From assembly GCA_007133715.1 (NCBI GenBank), contig SLMF01000285.1, positions 1 through 5,167 on the forward strand: a DNA stretch of 5,167 bases. The letters run 5' to 3'. Shown piece by piece: positions 1 through 5,167 of the stretch. The DNA comes from Planctomycetaceae bacterium (GTDB lineage: Bacteria > Planctomycetota > Planctomycetia > Pirellulales > Pirellulaceae). The number at the start of each line of letters is the position of its first letter. The first letter of the stretch is position 1. The position numbers and the translations under genes are program-made. The notes beneath the pieces were generated by a model that worked only from the letters and a program-made list of their open reading frames with translations, did not search any database and was not told where the DNA came from.

Positions 1-10
1 AAAAATTTCT

Positions 11-15
11 GAGAG
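11..15 (+). promoter_or_regulatory. Ribosome-binding site of the ROK kinase
   Basis: The purine run GAGAG lies 6 bases before the ATG at 22, a normal Shine-Dalgarno distance, although it matches the consensus only partly. An in-frame TGA at 10-12 overlaps it, so no start codon upstream of 22 can be used, which fixes the start. The promoter lies outside the window. Confidence 0.5.
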
Positions 16-21
16 TCCCCT

Positions 22-1002
22 ATGAATGCAGACGGATCATCGCCCTTCTGGTTGGGTTTTGACCTGGGTGCTACCAAGATGCTGGCGAAAATCTTTGACA
101 CGCAGTTCCAACAAGTGGGACGCGAACGAAAACGGACGCACGGATATCTCGATGCGCAAAGCGGTTTGGAGCGGATCAAGAAGACGATCCGCGGCGCCTT
201 GAACAATGCCGGCTTATCTTCAAGTCAATTGGGGGGGATTGGAGTCGGCTTTCCTGCCCCGATGAACCTCGAAGAAGGCCGTCTCTTAGAAGCCGTGAAT
301 GTGGGTTGGAAAGGCATCCATCTGCAGAAGGAACTCGAGGACGAGTTCGAGTGCTCGGTGGTGGTGGCCAACGATGTGGATCTGGGTGTCTACGGCGAGT
401 ATCGTTTTGGTGCAGCGCGGGGAGCCCGCTGCGCGATCGGCGTGTTTCCGGGCACCGGCATTGGTGGCGGTTGCGTCTACGAGGGCCGGATCCTGCGCGG
501 CAAACACAGCTCTTGTATGGAGATTGGACACATTCAGATCAACGCGCATGGCAAATTGTGCGGTTGTGGGCACTACGGCTGCCTGGAAACCGAAGCCAGC
601 CGCCTGGCGATTTCTGCGGAAGCGGCCAAAGCGGCTTATCGCGGCGAAGCGCCCCATCTGAGGGAAGCCGTGGGGCTCGACCTGCAGGAGATTCGCAGTG
701 GCGCCTTGGCGAAAGCAATCCAAAATGGCGATACGGTCATCGAGCAGATTGTGCGTCGCGCGGCGGAGAAGATTGGGCGGGCCACCGGGAATCTGGTCAC
801 CATCCTGTGTCCCGATGTGATCGTGCTGGGCGGAGGCCTGATCGAAGCGATGCCCGAGTTGTTTGTGAGCGTGGTGCGTGAGGAAGCTCGGGCGACCGCC
901 ATGCGGCCGTTCCGGGACATGTTCGAAGTTTTCCCCGCCGAATTGGGGGACGACGCGGGCGTGCGGGGCGCCGCCGCCTGGGCCGCCAATTGCTTCGCGT
1001 AA
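22..1002 (+). CDS. ROK-family sugar kinase (glucokinase-like)
   Basis: This is a complete 326-residue protein, a usual length for a single-domain ROK kinase. Family members transfer the ATP gamma-phosphate to a hexose or amino-sugar (glucose, fructose, ManNAc, GlcNAc) in the cytoplasm. Visible motifs: the N-terminal phosphate loop LGFDLGATK (residues 11-19); an ND pair with Asp118 in the catalytic-base position; the second glycine loop GTGIGGG (144-150); the sugar-contact EIGH motif (Glu167, His170) with Glu189; the ROK zinc cluster His170, Cys180, Cys182 and Cys187 in a CxCGxxGCxE pattern; and the adenosine-side LGGG (269-272). There is no N-terminal helix-turn-helix, so it is the enzyme type of ROK protein and not a NagC/XylR-type repressor. 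The start is fixed by an in-frame TGA at 10-12. All key residues are present, so it should be active. Glucose is the default substrate guess, but the sequence alone does not settle specificity and no pathway neighbour is visible, so no gene symbol is given. Confidence 0.94.
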   Translation: MNADGSSPFWLGFDLGATKMLAKIFDTQFQQVGRERKRTHGYLDAQSGLERIKKTIRGALNNAGLSSSQLGGIGVGFPAPMNLEEGRLLEAVNVGWKGIHLQKELEDEFECSVVVANDVDLGVYGEYRFGAARGARCAIGVFPGTGIGGGCVYEGRILRGKHSSCMEIGHIQINAHGKLCGCGHYGCLETEASRLAISAEAAKAAYRGEAPHLREAVGLDLQEIRSGALAKAIQNGDTVIEQIVRRAAEKIGRATGNLVTILCPDVIVLGGGLIEAMPELFVSVVREEARATAMRPFRDMFEVFPAELGDDAGVRGAAAWAANCFA

Positions 1003-1032
1003 CCCTCCGGTGGTCCGGAAGGCTCCTGAGGG
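1003..1032 (+). terminator. Weak hairpin just after the ROK stop codon
   Basis: Directly after the TAA, CCTCCGG (1004-1010) can pair with CCGGAAGG (1015-1022) with one bulged A. Alternatively CCCTC (1003-1007) can pair with GAGGG (1028-1032). No T-run follows, so it is not a classical intrinsic terminator. It could help define the 3' end of the kinase mRNA, but this is weak. Confidence 0.25.
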
Positions 1033-1048
1033 AAATAGGAGACGTATA

Positions 1049-1071
1049 GGACTTATGGGGACCATAAGTCC
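1049..1071. repeat. Perfect 10-bp inverted repeat with 3-base loop
   Basis: GGACTTATGG (1049-1058) is the exact reverse complement of CCATAAGTCC (1062-1071), separated by GGA. The context also shows local repetition: ATAGGA occurs before the stem and again into its left arm, and CCCATC follows the right arm twice. There is no T-tract, so a normal intrinsic terminator is unlikely. It may be a dispersed intergenic palindrome, a dyad binding site or an RNA hairpin protecting the 3' end of the kinase mRNA. The palindrome is seen directly; the role is unknown. Confidence 0.75.
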
Positions 1072-1156
1072 CATCGATCCCATCCCGGCCCAGCGAGCCC
1101 CAAGCGGCGAGACCGCTCGGACGGGATTGACCTGGGATACGCAATTCGGGTATATG

Positions 1157-1179
1157 CCGAGCACGCGTTTCTTGCTCGG
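1157..1179. repeat. Perfect 7-bp inverted repeat
   Basis: CCGAGCA (1157-1163) pairs exactly with TGCTCGG (1173-1179) around a 9-base loop. No T-run follows. In GC-rich DNA a stem of this size can arise by chance, so function is uncertain. Confidence 0.4.
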
Positions 1180-1414
1180 GTGCGACGCTGGAGATTGCCG
1201 GCGGTCGGGGGTGAATTGCGTGGCGACGAGATGCTCCGCTCGTGAGGTCTGACGGTCGCGGGGGAACTACTTCGCCGTGGCGCGCGTCCAACGTGGGCTG
1301 AGTCCCTGCCTGCGGATCGGCATCTTTCGACACGGTCCTTCAGCTAGCGGAATGGTTTCACTCGGTTAGTAAGGCGCGACGTGCCGAACAAGTGGTGCGA
1401 GCCGTATAGCCGTT

Positions 1415-1436
1415 CCCCAGTATGGTCTGTCTGGGG
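1415..1436. repeat. Hairpin CCCCAG/CTGGGG
   Basis: A perfect 6-bp stem, CCCCAG (1415-1420) with CTGGGG (1431-1436), encloses a 10-base loop. It lies just before the larger hairpin at 1446-1479 and may be part of the same folded RNA. Confidence 0.4.
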
Positions 1437-1445
1437 TTCCGTCGG

Positions 1446-1486
1446 CCTCGGACCAGCGCGCAAAACGCTATGCCCGAGGTTAATTT
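1446..1486 (+). terminator. Two-tier hairpin followed by TTAATTT
   Basis: The outer stem CCTCGG (1446-1451) pairs with CCGAGG (1474-1479). Inside it AGCG (1455-1458) pairs with CGCT (1466-1469) around the loop CGCAAAA. The structure is followed immediately by TTAATTT (1480-1486), the nearest thing in the spacer to an intrinsic terminator tail on the plus strand. The internal loop and the interrupted T-run make it imperfect. If real, it would end read-through from the kinase, or an RNA encoded in the spacer, before the protease promoter. Confidence 0.35.
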
Positions 1487-1491
1487 GCGAT

Positions 1492-1497
1492 TATACT
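1492..1497 (+). promoter_or_regulatory. Candidate -10 element for the protease gene
   Basis: TATACT matches the sigma-70 -10 consensus at five of six positions and sits in the one clearly AT-rich island of the spacer (about 1480-1530). No good -35 box lies 16-18 bases upstream and there is no extended -10 TG, so this is weak. Use of this site would give a 5' leader of about 160 bases before the ATG at 1666. Confidence 0.22.
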
Positions 1498-1557
1498 TAA
1501 GACTGCAAAAAACCTGATTTGCTTGGTTATTTTGGTGGGGTGTCACGGTCGCCGGCT

Positions 1558-1579
1558 GCAGATGGTCCTGGGAATCTGC
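1558..1579 (+). promoter_or_regulatory. Possible leader hairpin upstream of the protease
   Basis: GCAGAT (1558-1563) is perfectly complementary to ATCTGC (1574-1579) across a 10-base loop. It lies about 90 bases before the start codon, inside the probable 5' untranslated region. It does not cover the ribosome-binding site, and no known riboswitch class was recognised. Confidence 0.3.
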
Positions 1580-1653
1580 GGAGGGGTAGGTGAGTTTTGC
1601 GCCCGCGCCGATCGTTTTCGGTACAAAGAAGAGAGCCCATTTATACCTGTTCT

Positions 1654-1658
1654 AGGGG
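1654..1658 (+). promoter_or_regulatory. Ribosome-binding site of the protease gene
   Basis: AGGGG lies 7 bases upstream of the ATG at 1666, a good Shine-Dalgarno match and distance. It supports 1666 as the start over the later in-frame ATG at 1714. An in-frame TGA at 1591-1593 bounds the frame upstream, with no other ATG between. Confidence 0.6.
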
Positions 1659-1665
1659 TTGCCAA

Positions 1666-4600
1666 ATGGCTATCCGACGCTTTCGCAAGTCGTCGTCTCC
1701 ATCCAGTAAAAACATGACTCAACGGCGTCGCGAAGCGCGACGATCCGACTTCAGCCGCAAGACCCGGCGTTTGATGCACGAGTCGCTGGAGCAACGCATG
1801 TTGCTCACGGTCTCGCCGTTCACGGGCTTGGCAGAGGATCTCCCGCTTACCCCGATTGTGGAGGAAAACCAGCTGCTGTTGTTGGCTTCCGGTCCGCATC
1901 CAAGCGAACTGAATTTCATCCGGACGACCAACGTCGCCGCGGCCGACACGACGAACGCGGCTCGGCTGCAACCGGGCGGGGCGCTCGGTCTGGATCTGAC
2001 CGGAGCAGGGCTCACGGTGGGGGTGTGGGATGAAGGCCCCGTTCGCAGTACGCACCAGGAATTCGGCGGGCGGGTGGTCTACGGGGACGACGCGGTCGGC
2101 TGGAATGACCACGGCACCCACGTGGCCGGTACGATCGGGGCAGCCGGAATTTCCCCACAAGCGAAGGGAATGGCTCCCGAAGTCACCATTCGCACCTACG
2201 ACTGGCATGCTGATGCAGAAGAAATGCGCCAAGAGGCCTCGCAACTGGTTGCCTCGAACCACTCGTATGGCCTGGGTAACGGATGGGAGATCGTGTCGTG
2301 GGAGTGGTTCGGTTTCCCCTTACCCGGACACGTGGATGCTTGGCTGGAAGACCGTTACCTTTATGACACCGAGTCGACCGGGTTCGGCAAATATGATGCG
2401 AATTCGGCGGGTTTGGACGCGGTCCTGTACGACAACCCGGACCTGTTGAGTGTCTGGTCGGCCGGTAATGATCGCACGGATCAGTTCTTGGATGTGAACA
2501 ACATCAACGCCTACGTGACTTGGCTGTCCGGTGCCCCGGAAGGATTAGACGGTTTCGTCGGCCCAAACTGGTATCTGGTACCCAATTCAGGGGCCACAAT
2601 TGCGCCTCCTCCTGACGGCGATGGCGGAACGGGCTATGACACGTTGTCCCAACACCAGACCGCGAAAAATTCCCTGGTCGTGGGGGCGGTGCTGGATGTG
2701 AGGAACGATTCCTACTCGTCCAGCGACATCGTGACCACGTCCTTTTCCAGCTACGGCCCCACCGATGATGGGCGGATCAAGCCGGATGTGGTGGGCAATG
2801 GCTTCCAGGTGTTTTCGCCGGTTGCCAGGGGCGACGCCGACTACCAAGCGATGAGTGGCACGTCGATGGCCGCGCCGAATGTGACCGGCACGATGATCTT
2901 GGTCGCCGAGCACTATCGCAACGAGTTCGGGCAACTGCCCAACGCGGCGACCCAGCGGTTGCTGGCAATTCACACCGCCTCGGACGCCGGAACCCCCGGG
3001 CCGAACTATGACTATGGCTGGGGACTGGTCAACGCGGCGGCGGCGGCAGAGTTCATCTCCAACGCGGCGGCCGGCGATAGCAAGGAGATGCTGGTCCAGG
3101 GCGTTTACACCGGCAGCGAACTGACCTACCAAGTCCAGAGCGAAGGAACGGGCCCGTTGAAGGCGACGCTGGTCTGGACCGATCCGCCGGGAACCCCTCA
3201 TCCGATGGGCGAGCTGGATGTTCGCACCCCCGTGCTGGTCCACGACCTGGACCTGACCATTACCGGTCCCGATGGCACGCACTCTCCGTGGACTTTGGAC
3301 CCCGAGAATCCGACGGCTCCGGCGGTCCGCACGACGTCGAATCATGTGGACAATGTCGAGCAGGTGTTGATCGACAATCCGGTGGCGGGGACGTACACGA
3401 TCCGGATCAACGCGACGGGTTCGGTGCCGAGTCAGGCGTTCTCCTTGGCCTCGAGCGCCGACATCGTGGGTTTCGAGGCGATCGGTCCCCAGCTGTTTGC
3501 AGCTCGCCCGAACGACGGCGAGCTGTTTTTGTTTGACGAGCCGAACGTGTTGGAGGTCGCTCCGCGGGAGTTGAATCTATTGTTCCAGGGCGGCGCGGAC
3601 TTGGCCGATCTGGATGCCAGCACGACGGCGATCCGTTTCACCCGGGCGGGTGCGGACGGCCGGTTCGACGTAGCTTCGATGCGTTCCGATCTGGGGACGA
3701 ACGGGTCGGTTTTGGTGGATTTCTCGGCCATGAATTTGGGCGAGGAGCAGAACGGGATCGAGCTGCGGCTACGGGAGCGGGATTACGGCGGCCCGGCCCC
3801 GCTGGATATTTTACGGACCGGTCCTCGCGAGATCACGGTGGTGTTGAACCGCCATGCGGGTCACGAGACCACGGCGGCCGAATTGGTCGACGCGTTGAAC
3901 GCCCATCCCCAGTCCAGTGCCCTTTTGACGGCGGAGATTGTAGGCGGTTCGGCGGCGGAGCCTCACGCGGTACGGATCACGGATACGATTCTGGAGCCGG
4001 CCGAATTGATCACCGATTTGGGTGCGGGCCATTACCAGATCCGCTTGACGGCCGTCGAATCCGGCGGTTCCGGTACGGCGATTCGGTTGAACGTTTCGGC
4101 CGCGGAGTTGGGCGAGGATGCGGAGCCCGTGGTCAGCATTTCGGGCAACGACGTGAATCTGACGCTGAATACAACGGCGGGCAGCGAGAACACGGTCGCG
4201 CAGGTGGTACAGGCGATCAATGCGGGCGCGGGGATGCGGGTGCGGGCCGAGCTGGTTCCGGCCGATCTGACGGCGGCCCATCCGGACCGCTATGCGCCGA
4301 TCGAGTTGGAAGGCGGTGTGGACGACGATGTGGCGGCGACGCTGGTCAGTCATTTCTGGTCGGCCGAGGCGGTTTATGTCGAATTCCGCGCGAATCTGGA
4401 CAACTATGCGGGCGGGGCGGGGAACGGGATCGAGGTCCTGATTGCCGCCGAGCCGCTGGGGGATTACGCCCCGCCGCGGATCGAGACGTCGGACAGTCCG
4501 TTGCAGGTCACGATCACGTTGAACACGACCGCGGGCAGTCAGACGACGGCCGAGCAACTGGTGCAGGCGATTGCCGCCGATGTGGCGGCCAGCGAGCTGC

Positions 4601-5167
4601 TCGAAGCGCGGGTGCTGACGCCGCCGGGCAGCGAGTTCACGGGACTGATCACCGCTCGTGTGTTGCACAACTACAGGGAGAACGACTATCAGCCGTTCAA
4701 GTTAGGTCAATTGGGCGGCGGCGGCGACTCGCTGGCCAGCGGGCGTTCGAACTTCGGCACCTCGCTGGAAATGCATTTCACGGCCAACCCGGACAACTAT
4801 GGGGGCGACGAGGGGAACAAGATCGAGATCCGGGTGGACCGGGCCGATCTGGGCGATGCCAGCGGCGAGCCGGAGTTGGTCGTGGACACCTCGGACCCGG
4901 ACGCGTATGTGCTGCACATCACGTTGAACACGCATCCGGACAATCCGACGACGGCCGAGCATGTGGTGGCGGCCATCGCGGCGGACCCGGCGGCTGCGGC
5001 CTTGGTCTCGACCGAGATCATCCCGCCCGAGGCGATCGGATTGGATGCGGAGCAGGCGGCGGGGGCCTACGGATTCGGCTTGTCCGCCCGCTACGATTTC
5101 GGTACGGTGGGATTGGCCGTATTAGAATTTGCGGCGGTGGATTTGTCGGTGCCCGACGGGCGGATCC
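1666..5167 (+). CDS. Large S8 subtilisin-like protease, 3' end missing
   Basis: The frame is open from the ATG at 1666 to the window edge: 1167 residues without a stop. Residues 1-50 are Arg-rich, lack a classical hydrophobic signal peptide and end in LEQRMLL (41-47), a planctomycete LEPR-XLL-type N-terminus. The subtilase domain spans about 95-460, with catalytic Asp122 (in VWDEG), His149 (DHGTHVAG), oxyanion Asn268 (SAGND) and Ser400 (GTSMAAP); SSYGP lies at 361-365. The triad and oxyanion residue are all present, so it should be an active serine endopeptidase. VRSTHQEF after the Asp, YDW and SNHSYG (197-202) match a subgroup with Kp43-like architecture. Residues about 470-600 form the Kp43-like beta-sandwich (LVWTDPPG, VHDLDLTITGPDG, NVEQVLIDNPVAGTYTI). 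Residues about 606-670 look like a planctomycete Ig-like unit (APRELNLLFQ). From 681 on there are degenerate repeats. The protein is probably exported and cell-surface or secreted; substrate unknown. No I9-type propeptide is evident in the short stretch 48-95. The C-terminus and any anchor or dockerin lie outside the window. Confidence 0.93.
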   Translation, partial: MAIRRFRKSSSPSSKNMTQRRREARRSDFSRKTRRLMHESLEQRMLLTVSPFTGLAEDLPLTPIVEENQLLLLASGPHPSELNFIRTTNVAAADTTNAARLQPGGALGLDLTGAGLTVGVWDEGPVRSTHQEFGGRVVYGDDAVGWNDHGTHVAGTIGAAGISPQAKGMAPEVTIRTYDWHADAEEMRQEASQLVASNHSYGLGNGWEIVSWEWFGFPLPGHVDAWLEDRYLYDTESTGFGKYDANSAGLDAVLYDNPDLLSVWSAGNDRTDQFLDVNNINAYVTWLSGAPEGLDGFVGPNWYLVPNSGATIAPPPDGDGGTGYDTLSQHQTAKNSLVVGAVLDVRNDSYSSSDIVTTSFSSYGPTDDGRIKPDVVGNGFQVFSPVARGDADYQAMSGTSMAAPNVTGTMILVAEHYRNEFGQLPNAATQRLLAIHTASDAGTPGPNYDYGWGLVNAAAAAEFISNAAAGDSKEMLVQGVYTGSELTYQVQSEGTGPLKATLVWTDPPGTPHPMGELDVRTPVLVHDLDLTITGPDGTHSPWTLDPENPTAPAVRTTSNHVDNVEQVLIDNPVAGTYTIRINATGSVPSQAFSLASSADIVGFEAIGPQLFAARPNDGELFLFDEPNVLEVAPRELNLLFQGGADLADLDASTTAIRFTRAGADGRFDVASMRSDLGTNGSVLVDFSAMNLGEEQNGIELRLRERDYGGPAPLDILRTGPREITVVLNRHAGHETTAAELVDALNAHPQSSALLTAEIVGGSAAEPHAVRITDTILEPAELITDLGAGHYQIRLTAVESGGSGTAIRLNVSAAELGEDAEPVVSISGNDVNLTLNTTAGSENTVAQVVQAINAGAGMRVRAELVPADLTAAHPDRYAPIELEGGVDDDVAATLVSHFWSAEAVYVEFRANLDNYAGGAGNGIEVLIAAEPLGDYAPPRIETSDSPLQVTITLNTTAGSQTTAEQLVQAIAADVAASELLEARVLTPPGSEFTGLITARVLHNYRENDYQPFKLGQLGGGGDSLASGRSNFGTSLEMHFTANPDNYGGDEGNKIEIRVDRADLGDASGEPELVVDTSDPDAYVLHITLNTHPDNPTTAEHVVAAIAADPAAAALVSTEIIPPEAIGLDAEQAAGAYGFGLSARYDFGTVGLAVLEFAAVDLSVPDGRI
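1786..1806 (+). other. LEPR-XLL-type N-terminal motif in the protease
   Basis: These bases encode LEQRMLL (residues 41-47), preceded by a strongly basic stretch (RRFRK, RRREARR, RKTRR) and followed by TVSPF. The L-E-x-R-x-L-L pattern is recognised as a conserved N-terminal element of large repeat-rich planctomycete proteins, where it is assumed to be linked to export or surface sorting. Here Gln replaces the usual Pro. Confidence 0.75.
3706..5167 (+). repeat. Degenerate protein repeats in the protease tail
   Basis: At least four diverged copies of a 108-131 residue module lie in tandem, starting near residues 681, 789, 902 and 1033; a fifth begins near 1150 and is cut by the window. Each starts with a strand of the form (V/I)xF or IRL, then a turn often with NG(I)E or GNKIE (residues 696-699, 920-923, 1051-1054), then usually an LG turn. 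A core follows with consensus V-T-(I/L)-L-N-T-x-A-G-x-x-T-T-A-x-x-(L/V)-V-x-A-I-x-A, at residues 723-746, 830-853, 948-971 and 1083-1106. The pattern predicts beta-strands followed by one amphipathic helix per copy. Similarity is at protein level; the copies are too diverged for recent DNA duplication. Such arrays usually serve as extracellular stalks or adhesive regions; the precise family was not recognised. Confidence 0.8.

Larger units (their letters stand above)
1003..1665. other. 663-base intergenic spacer
   Basis: No reading frame here, on either strand, looks like a real gene: candidates are short, lack recognisable motifs, or are tails of shadow frames of the flanking genes. No tRNA or rRNA was recognised. 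The stretch contains perfect inverted repeats at 1049-1071, 1157-1179, 1415-1436 and 1446-1479, shorter stems at 1103-1117 (AGCGG/CCGCT) and 1226-1243 (ACGAG/CTCGT), an AT-rich island at about 1480-1530, and a further hairpin at 1558-1579. The concentration of hairpins between about 1400 and 1580 suggests transcription boundaries or a structured RNA rather than decayed coding sequence. Confidence 0.7.

Noticed and set aside
286..1164. Minus-strand open frame of 292 codons
   Set aside because: It is antisense to the ROK kinase, whose motifs are all intact on the plus strand; no domain is visible in the antisense product.
1340..1445. Possible tRNA-like segment (GGGGTTCC following a stem)
   Set aside because: No acceptor stem, no proper T-loop consensus and no anticodon arm in the right spacing; it does not fold as a cloverleaf by eye.
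1523..1717. Small plus-strand frame of 64 codons overlapping the protease start
   Set aside because: No recognisable motif, and it runs out of frame into the protease gene, whose own start has a better ribosome-binding site. A leader peptide cannot be excluded but is not supported.
2587..3345. Long minus-strand open frame of 252 codons inside the protease
   Set aside because: It is antisense to a clearly conserved subtilase domain, is rich in Arg/Gly/His as expected from reading GC-rich codons backwards, and has no recognisable motif.
3811..4668. Minus-strand open frame of 285 codons
   Set aside because: It is antisense to the repeat region of the protease, and its composition (very Arg-rich) is that of a shadow frame.
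5162..5167. GGATCC at the very end of the window
   Set aside because: It might mark a BamHI/Sau3AI cloning junction, but the same hexamer also occurs at 488-493, so it may be chance and has no biological meaning.
22..5167. Kinase and protease as one operon or functional system
   Set aside because: They share a strand, but a 663-base gap with terminator-like hairpins and a candidate promoter separates them, and the predicted compartments and roles are unrelated.

Overview
The window reads as a piece of a planctomycete chromosome, most likely from the Pirellulaceae (Rhodopirellula/Blastopirellula-like). This is inferred from three things: an arginine-rich N-terminus carrying an LEQRMLL motif of the 'LEPR-XLL' type, which is typical of large planctomycete surface or secreted proteins; a very long multidomain protease with degenerate repeats; and GC-rich coding DNA with large spacers. 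No marker gene is present, so the lineage call rests on these protein features.

Layout: 1-21 is the end of an upstream spacer with a ribosome-binding site. 22-1002 (+) is a complete ROK-family sugar kinase of 326 residues with its ATP-binding loops, catalytic Asp and Zn-binding HCCC cluster intact. 1003-1665 is a 663-base gap with no convincing gene. It holds several perfect inverted repeats, a terminator-like double hairpin and an AT-rich island that is the best promoter candidate. 1666-5167 (+) is the 5' part of a very large gene, open to the end of the window (1167 codons, no stop). It encodes an S8 subtilisin-like serine protease of the Kp43-like type: LEPR-XLL-type N-terminus, catalytic domain with Asp122/His149/Asn268/Ser400, a Kp43-like C-terminal beta-sandwich, a planctomycete Ig-like segment, then at least four degenerate copies of a 108-131 residue beta/alpha repeat, with a fifth starting at the edge.

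The two genes share a strand, but the 663-base gap with terminator-like structures argues for separate transcription. The kinase would act in the cytoplasm on a free hexose or amino-sugar. The protease would be exported and probably displayed or released outside the cell. No functional link between them is visible. No mobile element, CRISPR array, tRNA or rRNA was found. The least explained parts are the repeat module in the protease tail and the palindromes in the spacer.
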